Counted from the first letter of the stretch, positions 10,241-22,679 are shown. The stretch: 64,000 bases of DNA from Myrica gale (GCA_963930655.1 OZ005614.1:1860001-1924000), one strand, 5' to 3'. Numbers and translations are program-made. The notes: a model not told the origin generated them from the letters alone.

Positions 10241-12020
10241 ACGTTAACCCGTTTTTTCTTTCGTTTGCTGACATTAACGTTGTTTAAACTAGAGAAGATA
10301 TATATGACACTTGAAAAAAAAAAGATTCTTAATTTCTTGTCACAATTGAGAAATTATTAGAACATTTCTGGCTGACTGTAGGATCAATATTTTTGAGGTT
10401 GCAGTACTGGCAAAGCTCTTTGCTTCCTAATTACTTTTGGCTGTGTTGTGTTATAGTTATTAAAAGTTGGATTCGTTGGAACAGTCTTAGGTATGATAAT
10501 TGTTCGGTTTGTGTTAGATGGAAAGACTGCACAGATCTTAAAATTAGTTGAGATACGTGTAAACTGAATCGGACACTCGATTAAAAATAAAATAAAAGCG
10601 AGATTTTTTTATCTCAGATGAAATGTCATAAAAGTAAAATAACCCTACTGCAAGTCTGCAACAAGAGGAAGGGAACTAGCTATGTACAAGCCTTTCAACT
10701 GCTATGTAGGTGCCGTGATGTTGGACAATATTCATTTATGGCCGACTCCATTGTTTGCCATCTTCTGCCAGATGGAATATATCAACATTAGCTCAGGGCA
10801 TAAGGACAGGACCGCCTGTTGTTCGCCATTTGGTGTCTCTCTCGCCACAGCGAGATCCCGGAGACTCGGAGAGAATATTGGAAGCATTCTTCCTAAAAGG
10901 AAAGCAAATAAAGGAGAAAAGAAGCTTCCACCTACGAACACTAATGCTATTAAATTGTGATGAGCATAATTTGAACATCCTTGATCCGTCCATTTCAAAG
11001 TTTCAACTGAGGAGAGAACCAAATCTAAGCGCTCTAATATTACTAATTAGACTGAAGCCTGATGCTTATTGGAAAGGGTTATTTTCTGTCTGTGTCAATC
11101 AATGGCCTCAACTGGCCAACGACAGACATGATTACATTGGAGAAGGAAGGGTTGAAGCAAAGGCAGAAGGCTACCTCCTGTGTAGCCCATATGCCCAATG
11201 AATTTCTATAGCAGAAAGAAAAAAGTTGAACTTACTCCATCAATTTTCCAACCTTGAAGAGAGTTTTTATTTGCCATTATCTAACCAATCATCTGTGGAA
11301 AAATTACAATTGCCCTCGATTCCGAATTGTCCAAAGGAACATTTGCTGGTTTTCGAGTTCTTTGGATGGAACATTGCTCTCTTCCTTTTTCCGACATCTA
11401 GAGTAATATGAGGAAAAGCATAGCTCTACAATTCAACATTTAGGTACTAAAACTTTTCCGATTAACAGTTTGCTAGTATTTAAAAGCAAGAGGCCATCAG
11501 CGTGGGCGAAATGGGCAAATATACAAATCTTCGAAAGCAAATTTGGGAAGAAAGGCATTGCTTGCACTTGCAGCCTCTTAAATATATATATAGAATATTA
11601 TCATCTTTATTACTGAAAACATAATGGGGGTACATGTGGGAACACGTCTGACTTCCATATGTATAGCTGTACAGATTCCATCACAAAAATTAGGACCATC
11701 CCAAGGACGGAGTAACATGTTTAAGCCCAATGAACTCAATATCACTCCTATACGGATGTCCAAATGACATTGACATGAACTAGACACTGACGGACAGAGA
11801 AATTTCTGAGAGAGCATGAGAGGGAGGAGCAAAATGATACTTATCTATAAACTGATTCACCAAATCTATCCCAATATTTGCTGGGTAATGATCCGGGCCT
11901 CATGCTGAGAAACAAGACAACCATGCTCCCATTCTTGCTTAAGCAATTAGAGCTTCCCAGCCAATTTCTCCTCTTTTTTTTTTTTTTTTTTTTTTTTGCG
12001 GATCGGATATACATGAATCA

Positions 12021-15000
12021 CTAAGCGGGGCTCTTCTGCTGAAATATTTGCTCAAGTGCTCGAGGGAGATTCAACACAATCTCCGCATATGCTGTGATAC
12101 GGTTGAGAAAACAAAGCCAAAAAAAGGAAAAGAATATCAGTAAGTAGTCATAGGACACCCACAAAGGCAGTTGTGAATAGCACAACAATAAGCCAAATGA
12201 AAAATACACTGGAAGTGATCAACAAGAAAAGTTAATTGTAAAAGACTTCAGGTAAGCTCATATAAATTGGTAGACCTAAACAGAGACAGACAAAAAGTTA
12301 AACACCTTCAGGTAAGCTCATAGTTTGTAAGGCATCCTCGGCATATGATAAGCGAGCAGGAATTTGGTGACTTCCTACTATTCCATTTTCCTTTCGGTTC
12401 AGGGTTGCCCCATTAGTACTACTTTTCTTCGATGGCCAAGCAAGCACTCTGATTCGAGTTGGAAGAACAGAGAGGAGATCTGCATATCTCAGACTTACCG
12501 TAACCTTGCTGCAACAAGAAAACCATACTCTCAGCATTGTCAAAAACAACAAATCAAAAAGAAAATAAAAACAATCTTCTGAGGTTGCATTTCAGATAAT
12601 GAAAAACCCTATACACTCCCAGAACCCCAGTGATGTTCACCGCGTTAAAATCTGAGAAAGACTAATTCTCAAATAAAGTTGATAATCAACATTTAACTTC
12701 ACAATCCCTATACGAATTAAAGGCAAAAAGTACAGTCAAGTACCTTTGTTTATTGGCAGTATATAGAAAGTTGGCCATAATATAATGATATTAGCAATGA
12801 ATCTATTATGATCAGCCCAAAAAATGCTACTGTTTAGGAAGCTGCAGTACAGCCCAGTTTATCAATCAAATATTGATATCTGTGCTGTTGATTTGCTTAG
12901 CTCCAGAGGCCCATATAAACAATTCAGTTTTTAGTGGAAACACTGGCATTTACTTCTGCCTGGTCCTTTGTATTTGTGCTCCTGATTTAGACACCGATAA
13001 AGCCTTCACCCTGGGGGCCAGAAACCTCTACATACCGACTAAAAACAAGGAAAAATGACTGGTGTGTAAAAGTCAGTGACAGTCCACTAGTATTATGTCA
13101 CACAGGCATTAGAAGAGAGAAAGCAAACTTATCCCAAACAAAGTAAACTTGGAATAACATATTTTATTATCAACTTAAATTTCTCCCAGCTGGTCTTCAC
13201 CCTAAAAGCCTTGCCTATCCAATGGTTAATAATGCTTGTTCTACTGGATATGATGCGGAATAGCTACCAAGACCACCTAGATCTCATTCGAGCAAAGCAA
13301 CTACTGGGTCACTCCCATAGAAAAAACTTCAAAGAGAAAGAAGCAGAAACCAGAGAGCAGCAGAGCATGAGAACACATAGAAAGCAATTTCAACAAAATC
13401 ATAGCATCTGGCAACAAATACAAGAAACTGTACCAACCTATCAGCATCATCTAGGACGAATTCAACCATATGGTATGGAAGGCTATGATACAACTCTTTA
13501 ATTTGATTTCCATACAGCTCCTTGATAAGCCGAACCTGCAGTAGATTAGGCAAGTAACGATGAGAAAAAGTGAATTCAAAATTGTTATTGGCAGAAAACA
13601 TATATTAAAGGAACGAAGATGTAGAGTATAAAGGTGTTGCAACTGCTTTGAGTTAAGCACTAGGATAACCAAATAATAGAGCCAGAAACAAAATTTCCAC
13701 TATACTATCTTGTTACCAAAATAGCATACCACATAATGCTAATAATAAGTTCTGTACCAAATCATTCCAATCCAACTGCACAAAGCACAACTCTAAATCT
13801 ACAGAAAATTCATGCAGACCTTAATAGTTTGCAAAGAGAATATCTACATGTACCAAGAGTACCTGTTCACGCCTGTCCACATAAGCCTGCAAAAGTTCTC
13901 CTACGTAATCTATAAATTTCTGCAAGGAAAGCATTGAGAAAAAATTCACAACTGATATAGTATTGCAGAAGTATCAAATTGGCAAATCCAATGCAGGCCA
14001 CCAACCCTACCATCGCGTTGGAAGAAAGAAGATCATTTTCCGCTTCTCGTATTGGTAAGAAAAAGGGGATAGTGTGTTCAACTACACACATCTTTTCAAG
14101 AAATGATTTGCTTTCAAGCACACAATGGTATAGTTCACAAGGTTCTCCTGCAAAAGCACAGAAACAAGCAAGTTGATTTTCCAAGTACTTAAGCTTGTGA
14201 TGATCTCCACGAGGATCAAACTCATAAAAAATGTCAACCAAAATAAATCAACCATAACATTCTTCACATGCATGAAAACTAGCAACACTTCTTGTATGTG
14301 AGAAAGATTACCTTAAGTTTCACACTTTTGACTACAATGGCGGCAATACATATTTACCTTGATGACATTTTCTTTTCTTAGGCTCTGGCTAGTGCAAGGG
14401 GTGTTACTATGACACCTGGTCTTATCTAAATGAACAAAGGAGGTTGAAGCAAATTCCAAGTTCCAACGTTCCTTTACAAGAGCCCTTGTTTCCAAATTCA
14501 ATACACAACACAAAATGGTGAAAGAGTTTCTGTGAAGACATTCTTATCCGCGCTAACACTGTCAACTATTTGCCTGGTCCATCCAAGTAATCCAGTAACA
14601 CATTCCCCCCCCCCCCCATAGAATGTCCAATTGCTAAATAGCTTTCACTCAAACAGTGTTTTACTAAGTATTCAAACTGAATATACCAACAGACATTTTG
14701 ACAAATAGATAGTTGTTCTAGGCAAAAGTTGTATGCATTAATTGAGTTATGAGTAACTCACACAACAAAATATATACATACAGGCAAGAATTAACAGGGA
14801 AAACAAGTATCAGTAACTAGTTACACAAAGACAACACCGGAGGATAGAAATGCTCCAGCTTTCAACCCATCTTGAACAAAATAGTTGTACGTTCGCTTGA
14901 AATAATGATCATGGGCACAAGCATTTACATTGGAAAAAGTTTATGACTAGATCACTTTAAAGTACCAGCAAAAGATGTCTCATATTGTATGCCGATTCTT

Positions 15001-18000
15001 GCCCCTTCCAAACAACAAATCACCTGCTCATGTACCAATAAAATTAAGAAATCTCTCAATATAAGACAGTAATTAATTGTTACATGAATTCAAAGATGCC
15101 AAATGGACAACACTGTATTGAAAGAAAGATTAGAGACACTCTTTGTAGCCTGTATCAGTATACCTGTGTCAGTACACACTATAACTGCCAATCAAATGTT
15201 TCATTTTCCCATATCTCCAATAATACATTAAGGAAATCCCCCTGTTTGGTGCTCCCAACTTTTATGCCATGCTATGTTTATATATACAAGTTTTCTCCCA
15301 AATCCACCTCCCTCACATAAGTTTTCTTGATATTTTCCAAACACTCAGAGGTAAAGCTGGAAAACATTGATTATTATCAACTCTTGAACCAAGCAAGAGC
15401 CGTGTTTAGCTACTTCACCTTGTTTCATGAATTTTCCTGGGTTGTAACCCTCACCAGCCTAATGCGAAAAATCTCCCTCCTTCCCTTCAAACAAACATGC
15501 CCAAAATTGAAAACCTTGCCCATGATCTGCTATAAAAAAGAAGAAGGCCTTTTTCAAGTCTGTCTTTTTTTTTTTTGATAAGTAAGTTAAACTTGATTAA
15601 AAAAAGACAACGTCAACAGTACAAGAGACTATACTGAAAACACCTAAACCATACAAACTAAAAAGCTTAGGAAATCCAGTTATCTGAAAAAGGACAACCT
15701 AAAACGGAATTAGCCCAAAGAAAAAGATAATGCAACAAAAAGCTCCTCAAACACTCCAAAGACAACTCCGTGTTTTTTCAAGTCTGTCATCCCCATGTTC
15801 TTTTAGAAATTTGACTGGGGACATTTTCAAAGTCAAATAACTTCTTTAAGATATACAACTTAACCACCTTGTATAACAGCAACCTATGGACAAATACATC
15901 ACATTTACCAAGAGATATAACTAATACAAGAATCTTCTCATTTTGTCACTCTTGGCAATTTCAGGGTATGGAATACGTTACACACAAGAAATATTACCTT
16001 ACTTCCAACTTTATATGTGATTTTTTCCTGGAAATGAGAACTTGACCCCATGCTTGTTTCCCCTGGCATCACCTTTCTGTCTGCCTCCATGTGAACCTGA
16101 TAATAAAACCAAATAAGTTATATTATGAATTTTATCATGCCCAGCAGGAAACTTGGAACTGCATAACAGATACCATCAGCTATCAGCAGCCTCATCATCT
16201 AATTCTAACATCATTGGATGATAGAGAATAACAATGAATCCTTTGAAAACATTCAACAAAGCCATACCCGTTCCCTTATCGTCGCTAACAGTCCATCATT
16301 CCATTCTTCACCATCTAAACAGATCTCTATTAAAAAAAAATCACTTGTTAGTTAAAGCAGCAAATAAACCAAACTACCTACCTAAAGAGAAAGATGCTCA
16401 TGCAAACCATTCTTGGACCAAAACTAGGGAGAAATTGCAGTGAAATTTAACAGCATTCCATTAGTCAAGTAAAGCCCAATTCCACATTCCTCGGCAACAA
16501 TAGAACTTGGAAGCAGTTCTTTCCTAAAATTGACGAATAGGAAGAAGTCATTTCTAGCTTGTGTCTTCTACCGTTCCTACTACAAAGGTGCAGCTTAATA
16601 TTCATCATACAAATCTTCAGTATACAGGTGCAGCTTCAAAGAAGGAGAAGATGGATTCAGGGCCTCAAACAGATTCTTGTATTGGGCTGACCCAAATTCA
16701 GCCTAATGCTTATCCAATTAAAAAGGCTACACTAAAGTTGATGGCATAGGTTGTTAACAGGCTGCGCAAAGCTTAGGTCATGTTTATGTACCCCCATTTC
16801 CCAGCTACCAACCACAATAAAAGAAGGAAAAGGGGGGGGGGGAGGGGAAGCAAAAGCATAGAAAGTCTTCCAACTAACATCAAGACAGTAGTTGATGTTA
16901 TAAAAATAAATTATACAACCATAAAAAAAAGGTAAAGAGCAAAGGGAGGCAGTACCTATCATTTGTCACACAAAGCAACTAAGGGTGAAAGCATTAACCC
17001 AACAGAAACAAATTACACAACAAATTCAAAGCCACCTTCAGTTTGAGAAGCACGAGCAGCTTCAAATTCTTTTTGCAGATGTTCAAATATCATCTTGTCA
17101 GAATCCCTATATGATTAAATATGTAGCCAAACATTTTAAACAAGAGTCAATAAACCATATTGCATTACAAGACATATATAGTTTAAAAACCCTAGCCCTA
17201 TGTAAACTAATCACAATTAATACGCAACTCAAACCTGTTGCTAAAATATAGGCGACAACCCGCGATAAAGTAAAAAACAAATGAGCTACTGTAGCATGCC
17301 AATGTAAAAGAAGAAAAACAAATTCCTCGTATACATGGAGAAATCTGACAGAAAGAAAAGCAAGAAATTCTACGCTAGAAACACATACAAAGAGCCAAAC
17401 AATTCTCTGTTAAAGAATATAACCTATATTTTTTCATTTGATAGTGGTGAAATTTGTATGACTCTTTGCCTTTACCACTGAGTTTGCATATGTTTCCTTA
17501 ACAAAATTATATGAAGTTCAATAACAAGATGCTTTCTCATGTTTGACAACTAAACCAGGCAGTCAACCCCATTAGTAGTTTAGAAAGCTGTGGTGCACAC
17601 TCAATGAAACTACAAATATGGGCGATCCTAGGCACCTATCAGGGTCTCTAGGATGCTCAAATAACATTGCCAATACTAACAGCCTCTTTCATTAATTGTC
17701 TTACAATGTCTAGCAGCACTTGAAAGATAATGTTGAAATAATTTCTGAGTCATACATTTTACTCAACCACTATTTAATTTATGATTTGCATCACTGATCT
17801 TCAGGATTTTCTTGAGAAAAAAAGTTAACAAATAAGAGTTGAGAGGCACAGGTGTCAAAATCACTGAAAAAGGTTATGCAACTCGGGGAATTTTTGCCCT
17901 TTTCTCCAAAATGTTCCACTCAGCCTAAGTTTGACACCAACAAGTCCACAAAAATATTGTCTGATGTGCACAATCAGAAGATAACATATCAAAAAGACTC

Positions 18001-19917
18001 TTCCAATGTATCATTTCTATGTCCCAGCATGTTTAAGACATTAAATCAACTTATCTTTTTTCTTTATTTGGATGGATAGTTAAAAGAAACAAAGCAACTT
18101 TGGTTGAAATAGTCAAAGCTTTTATAGGCCCAAAGATCTAGGTGCGGAAATAACCCTACAGATAGCCCTCAATAAACTTCAACTTTCTTCTTCTCTCTCT
18201 CTTCTGTCTAAGCATGCCTTCAGTGATGGCTAAAAGACTCTCCCTAACTTGATTGGTATAACATCAATACATAACACAACTCCACCAAATGACCATCTTC
18301 TAAGGCTAATGGGGGAAAACCAGATAATTCTATAGAGGAAGATTAGGCAAAGAATAAATATGTGATTTCTGGAAGCATCTCTGGAAGGAAGCTTCCTTGT
18401 TGTAGCAGTTTCAGAAGGATATATCATGATTTTACAATAACAAGCATTACACTAGGAAGCCTCAAAAGTTCTCAAGAAACTGTACCTCGAAAGACGCTCA
18501 GTTAAATCTCCATGCCTTTTGAGAACATTTGAAACTGTCAAGTAAGAAAAAGCTTTAATGCTTCTTGAAAGCATAAAAATTAGCTGTGAAATAAAGAACA
18601 AGAAAAAAGCTTTAATTCTTCTTGAGAACAATAAATGAGCTTAGGTACATCTAGCTCGTGTTGTCTCCAACCGAATATCTTCATCTTGCATAAAGTTCTG
18701 TCACACGGTAACATGTCATTATAATTTCCAGAAAGAGAAAGATATTGTACAAAGAAAGAGAGAACCAAGTAACATAAGAAAATGATGAAAATACCTATAT
18801 TGATCAAGATTAGAGTATTAGCAACAAGAAATGCCAGTCACAATAAAAACACATACATACTACCATTATAAATGTTTTATCCCAGACAGAATGAAAGAGA
18901 GTCCCAGATACCAGTCTTAAGGTTGGCAATTGAGGATGCTCAAATATCAAATTTTTTAAGCATTAATCTCGTTTTATTCACAGGGATTTAGATTTACAAA
19001 AATTCTTCATTTCCCACCAGTGTTCCCACCCATTTCAGGAAATGATCCTCAGCATCTTGAACAGAAGATCAAACAACTATAATACCGTCAGTCACTTCAT
19101 CCTACATTTAGAGCCTCGTTCTGCACTTAGTATATTCTATGACAACCTGGAGCAACCGGAAGCTACACCTAGTATTAAAAGTACACCGCTATCTCTCTGA
19201 AGTTTCAAGCACTTGCCCTACAAAGCATGGAGAATCCTCACATCACACTAAAACTTCAATATGAGAAGGTGATTAGAGCTGAACAGAGTAACACCATCGT
19301 CAAATTTTACCTAATCCAGTCAACACTGGCAGATGAACTAAGGCTGTGTTTGTTTACTAAAATTTTAGCCTTCTAAAATTTTAACATAATAAAATATTAC
19401 AATATAATCTCTCTCTTCCCATCAAATCATTACTTTTCACTCTAATAAATATAAAAAATTCATTCAAATTATCTCTCTTCACTTTTTCACCAATTTCAAT
19501 ACCCTAAAATTTTAACACCCAAACACAACCTAAGAATCTTTTCCACTTCCCCTATGAAGTATGGACATACCCAAATCTGTTGAAGTTGCTGCAAAGTTTT
19601 CACACCTTCGGATCCAACGGGCATAATAAATCAAACCATAACAACTCTAATGACAACAGCATGAAGAAGATAACTACGCCGAAAAAAAAACAATGGTGAA
19701 TGTCGTTTTTGTTCCCATAGATACACAAAATCCTCAAAAATACACACCTCGCCTCTTTAGTATTGGCACAATTAAACTTGTCATTCGAAGGCAATAAGAA
19801 CACAGTAAGAAGCACAAAATAACATTTTGAGAAACTGACTTTGCGCGAAAATGAATCCCCAGTAAAAGGATGCTTCCTCTGCCTCTTCCTCAGCGACTCT
19901 TCAATGTCGCTATCCAT
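12021..19917 (-). CDS. CENP-O: Centromere protein O (CENP-O/Mcm21) homolog
   Basis: Inner-kinetochore subunit of the CCAN network (COMA in yeast). Exons followed on the minus strand: first exon with ATG 19917 (MDSDIEESLRKRQRKHPFTG, ending near 19840); a short exon ending at 19571 (VKTLQQLQQIW); 18649-18697 (MQDEDIRLETTRAR); 18486-18534 (SNVLKRHGDLTERLSR); 17036-17106 (DSDKMIFEHLQKEFEAARAS); 16268-16326 (CLDGEEWNDGLLATIRER); 15998-16096 (VHMEADRKVMPGE); 14966-15023 (VICCLEGARIGIQYETSFAG); 14011-14147 (LESKSFLEKMCVVEHTIPFF); 13863-13919 (KFIDYVGELLQAYVDRREQ); 13438-13535 (IKELYHSLPYHMVEFVLDD); 12306-12508 (VTVSLRYADLLSVLPTR); 12021-12091 (AYAEIVLNLPRALEQIF, stop TAG). Phases agree from 18697 on. 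The join between the first two exons is unresolved: no acceptor gives a clean phase with the obvious donor. Family identity rests on remembered plant CENP-O sequence. Confidence 0.85.
15565..15773 (-). mobile_element. 5'-truncated LINE (L1-type) tail in a CENP-O intron
   Basis: Flanked by an exact 15-bp direct repeat TTTTTCAAGTCTGTC at 15550-15564 and 15774-15788. Begins on the plus strand with a 12-T run followed by GATAAGTAAGTTAAACTTGA. Read on the minus strand this is a 3' end with a poly-A tail, typical of plant L1 3' UTRs. 209 bp; inserted antisense to nothing, since it lies in the same orientation as the host gene. Confidence 0.8.
19005..19078 (+). other. Coding-like fragment shared with 29790-29860
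   Basis: Plus-strand frame FPPVFPPISGNDPQHLEQKI ends in a stop. At 29790-29860 a related frame reads NPPVLPSVSGNDPRHFLLET and also ends in a stop. Both look like a C-terminal tail of one unidentified gene or repeat. This copy lies antisense inside a CENP-O intron. Confidence 0.35.
19342..19530. mobile_element. Tourist-like (PIF/Harbinger) MITE in a CENP-O intron
   Basis: Terminal inverted repeats GGCTGTGTTTG and CAAACACAACC, with inner CTAAAATTTTAG-type segments near both ends. TAA target-site duplication at 19339-19341 and 19531-19533, as expected for PIF/Harbinger. 189 bp, non-coding. Confidence 0.75.
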
Positions 19918-20023
19918 TCCTCTTCTGAGTTACACACAAACAGAGAGAGATACAAAGCTCGGTGTAGTTTGTTTGTTCTACTACCCGAAATGTATATAGG
20001 GCTGACAAGTTTGAGCCCCAGTA

Positions 20024-20448
20024 AAGGGCTGAACAGAACCGGACCGGATCGGAAACCGGACCGGATTAACGGTCCGGTCCGGTCTTTATTTTAAATACGG
20101 TCCGGTCCGAACCAGATTGAAAGACTGAATTTATCCGGTCCGGTCCGGTCTATACATATTTGAAATGCGGTCCGGATCGGACCGTATTTTATAAAAAAAA
20201 AAAATTATTTTTTTTAAAAAATTAGTACCGCACTGCGCAGTGCAGAGCAGTGCTATCTGCACTGCGCTCTGCGAAATTTTAAAAAAAAATACTTTTTTTA
20301 AAAAGAATTTAAATTCGGTCTGGACCACTTAAGTGGTCCAGACCGGACCGTATTTCTTAAAACGGGACCGGACCGGACCACATATAAGTGGTCTGGTCCG
20401 GTCCTTTAATATTGAAGGTCCGGACCGCATTTCCGGTTTTCACCCCTA
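20024..20448. mobile_element. hAT-type MITE with CCGGACC-rich interior, copy 2
   Basis: Ends AAGGGCTGAAC and TTTTCACCCCTA are an imperfect inverted repeat (TAGGG type with one end base changed). Flanks CCCCAGTA at 20016-20023 and CCCCAATT at 20449-20456 form a diverged 8-bp duplication. Removing the element restores a near-perfect palindrome, TTGAGCCCCAATTAATTGGG followed by CTCAA, which supports the boundaries. The core differs from copies 1 and 3: it has a GCACTGCGCAGTGC palindrome at about 20229-20242. Contains GGACCACTTAAGTGGTCC. Confidence 0.7.
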
Positions 20449-20469
20449 CCCCAATTAATTGGGCTCAAA

Positions 20470-20640
20470 ATTTTAGGTTTACTACTAAAAAATTCACTAC
20501 ATAATTTTTTATTATTATAATATTTATTAAAAATCTTCTCTCTCTTCACTTTTTCACCAACTCCCATAACATTTCTTTACTTTATAATATTTCTCAAATA
20601 CCAATACCCAAAATTTTCACCCTCAAACATACCCAAAATA
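20470..20640. mobile_element. Truncated Tourist-like MITE
   Basis: Shares CTCTCTCTTCACTTTTTCAC with the element at 19342-19530 and ends in a CCCTCAAACATACCC-type terminus. The left terminus is unclear, so the boundaries are approximate. Confidence 0.4.
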
Positions 20641-21087
20641 TCTGATAGACCCGAATGCAAAATCCCGGTGCTTAATAAGAACTTGGAGCTGGAGAGTTGA
20701 GCCGGGCAATATAATAACTTCAAAACGAGCCATCGTGGTATGGCCTACTCGAACTCGGCCCAGTCCTCTAATTCGTCTGTTCAGAGACGAACCAGAGCCC
20801 AAACAAGGATCAAGCCTATTTTTAAGGCCTGTTTTTATGTGAAGCCCATTGGGCTTTTTAGATTGCCCATCAAACAATCAAGCAGTGTTTGGTTTTCATT
20901 GTTTTTTCGGGTATTAAATCTGAAGACTAACCATGTTTGCTTCTGTTTTCTCATCCTCCTTTAAATCCGTTCGGCCCAATTCAGTGCAAACTTAATCTTC
21001 TCTCTGCCCAAAAAAAAAGCCCCCCAAAAAAAAAATTGGAGGGAACAGAATTGCCTGGTTCAGGGTTGTAAATTATTTCTTAAGTAA

Positions 21088-21436
21088 GGAAAATTGGTAA
21101 TTTAGTTACTAGGTTTATACCACACTGACAATTTAGTTTTTAGGTTTCATTTTTTGACAATATGGTCACTGAGAATACATTGTTGTGACGATCTAGTCTT
21201 TCCATCAAACCTCCGTTAAATTTTTAGCCGGAATAGTGGTCGACCGGTTTATTTACCGTTGTGACAAAGGTAACTTGTAGCGGTCACATTCTATTATGTT
21301 AAAAATTAACGGAAATTTGAAGGAAAAACCAGATCGTCACGACTATATATTCTTAGTGACCATATTGTCAAAAAATAAAACCTAATAACTAAATTATAAC
21401 GTACTACAAACCTAGTGACTAAATTTTCAATTTTCC
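21088..21436. mobile_element. Long-inverted-repeat MITE (Mutator-like or foldback)
   Basis: The left arm (21088-21225) and right arm (21297-21436) are imperfect inverted repeats of about 140 bp. They start GGAAAATTG and end CAATTTTCC, and include ACTAGGTTT/AAACCTAGT, GTGACGATCTAG/CAGATCGTCAC and TTTTTTGACAATATGGTCAC/GTGACCATATTGTCAAAAAA. Flanks TTAAGTAA and ATAAATAA are a weak duplication. Non-coding. Confidence 0.6.
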
Positions 21437-21781
21437 CATAAATAATAACAGCAGTTTCCCTACTTTCTTTTATAATCAACAATTACGTGGCATATTATAT
21501 ATGTTGTCACTGTGTTTATAATCAAGTGAGTTTTTATTTAATCTGGTTCGTATAACTATCTTCCCTTCCCATGTTATTAATTTCTCTCTCTCTCTCATTT
21601 TAGTTTAAGCAACATGGTTATTATTATCAGAAGATTAATTTTAGTATTTCAATAAATTCATCGAATTGGAAATTATGATGTGTTTAGTTATTCATGAGTA
21701 GGATGAGGTGTTTAAAGTTTTTTTTTTGTTTGATAACAAAAATAACTGTATACGTATGATTAATTATTTATGAGTTCAAAT

Positions 21782-22287
21782 TAGGGTTGCACAACCGGAA
21801 TGCGGTCCGGTTTTTCGGACTGCATTCCGGTCCTTAAATATTATAGGATCGGACCGGACCACTTATAAGTGGTCCGGTCCGGTTTCACTAAATGCGGTCC
21901 GGTCTGGACCACTTAAGTGGTCCGGACTGGTTTTGATTTTTTTTAAAAAAAAATTCAATTTTTTTTTTTTTTAAATTTTTTAAAATTTTATTTTAGGTTA
22001 ATTTCAAATGGGAAGTATATATAAAAATGTTAAGTTTTAGTTTAGATTAAAATTAAACATTTTATGTTTATAATTTGTATTAAAAATAATAAAATATATA
22101 TATTTTTATTTTTTTTAATAAATGAGGTCTGGTCCGGTCCGGACCGCATTTATTAAAAAGGAAGACCGGACCGGACCGGATAACCGTATTTATCCGGTCC
22201 GGTCCGGACCGGACCGCATTTTAAGAAAAAGGACCGGATCGGAAATTCGATCCGGTTTTCCAGTCCGGTCCGATCCGTAGTCCCCTA
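21782..22287. mobile_element. hAT-type MITE with CCGGACC-rich interior, copy 3
   Basis: Starts TAGGGTTGC and ends GTCCCCTA. Flanks GTTCAAAT (21774-21781) and GTTCGAAT (22288-22295) match at 7 of 8 positions. The interior has dense GGTCCGG repeats, the palindrome GGACCACTTAAGTGGTCC near 21912, and an AT-rich core homologous in reverse complement to copy 1. 506 bp; the longest copy in the window. Confidence 0.82.
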
Positions 22288-22314
22288 GTTCGAATCATGT
22301 ATGTTGTATTTAAA

Positions 22315-22315
<1 letters not shown>

Positions 22316-22346
<31 letters not shown>

Positions 22347-22347
22347 G
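22316..22347. repeat. ATT microsatellite
   Basis: About ten uninterrupted TTA/ATT units directly after MITE copy 3. Confidence 0.9.
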
Positions 22348-22679
22348 TTTCTATTTAACAAATTTCATATTATATATCGCCTTAGTGTTGGACAATTTGA
22401 TCAAGGGATTATAAGAAAATCGAGTTTAATACCCATTTTATAAAAGAGCGGGATGAAGTATAAGAACACGAACAAATAATACATTTTATATTTTAAAAGT
22501 TATCAAGTGATTTTAAATTGACTAGACTAAAAACAACCCCCACATTATTTGATTTCGATTTGAGAAAGAAGAACGCTGGAGAGGTAATAAACCATGGCAT
22601 GAAGCACACGTATCATACGGAAAAACTCAACAAAGACACCAAACTTCGGGAAAAAAAATATATTAAAGGAATAACTGCA

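Larger units (their letters stand above)
9359..12020. other. Spacer between GA20ox and CENP-O
   Basis: 9359-9990: GA20ox promoter and AT-rich spacer. 9995-10240: an open frame of unknown origin, listed separately. 10363-12020: the intact counterpart of the degraded duplicate at 4745-6600; no conserved gene recognised. Poly-T runs occur at about 11975-11997. Confidence 0.5.
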
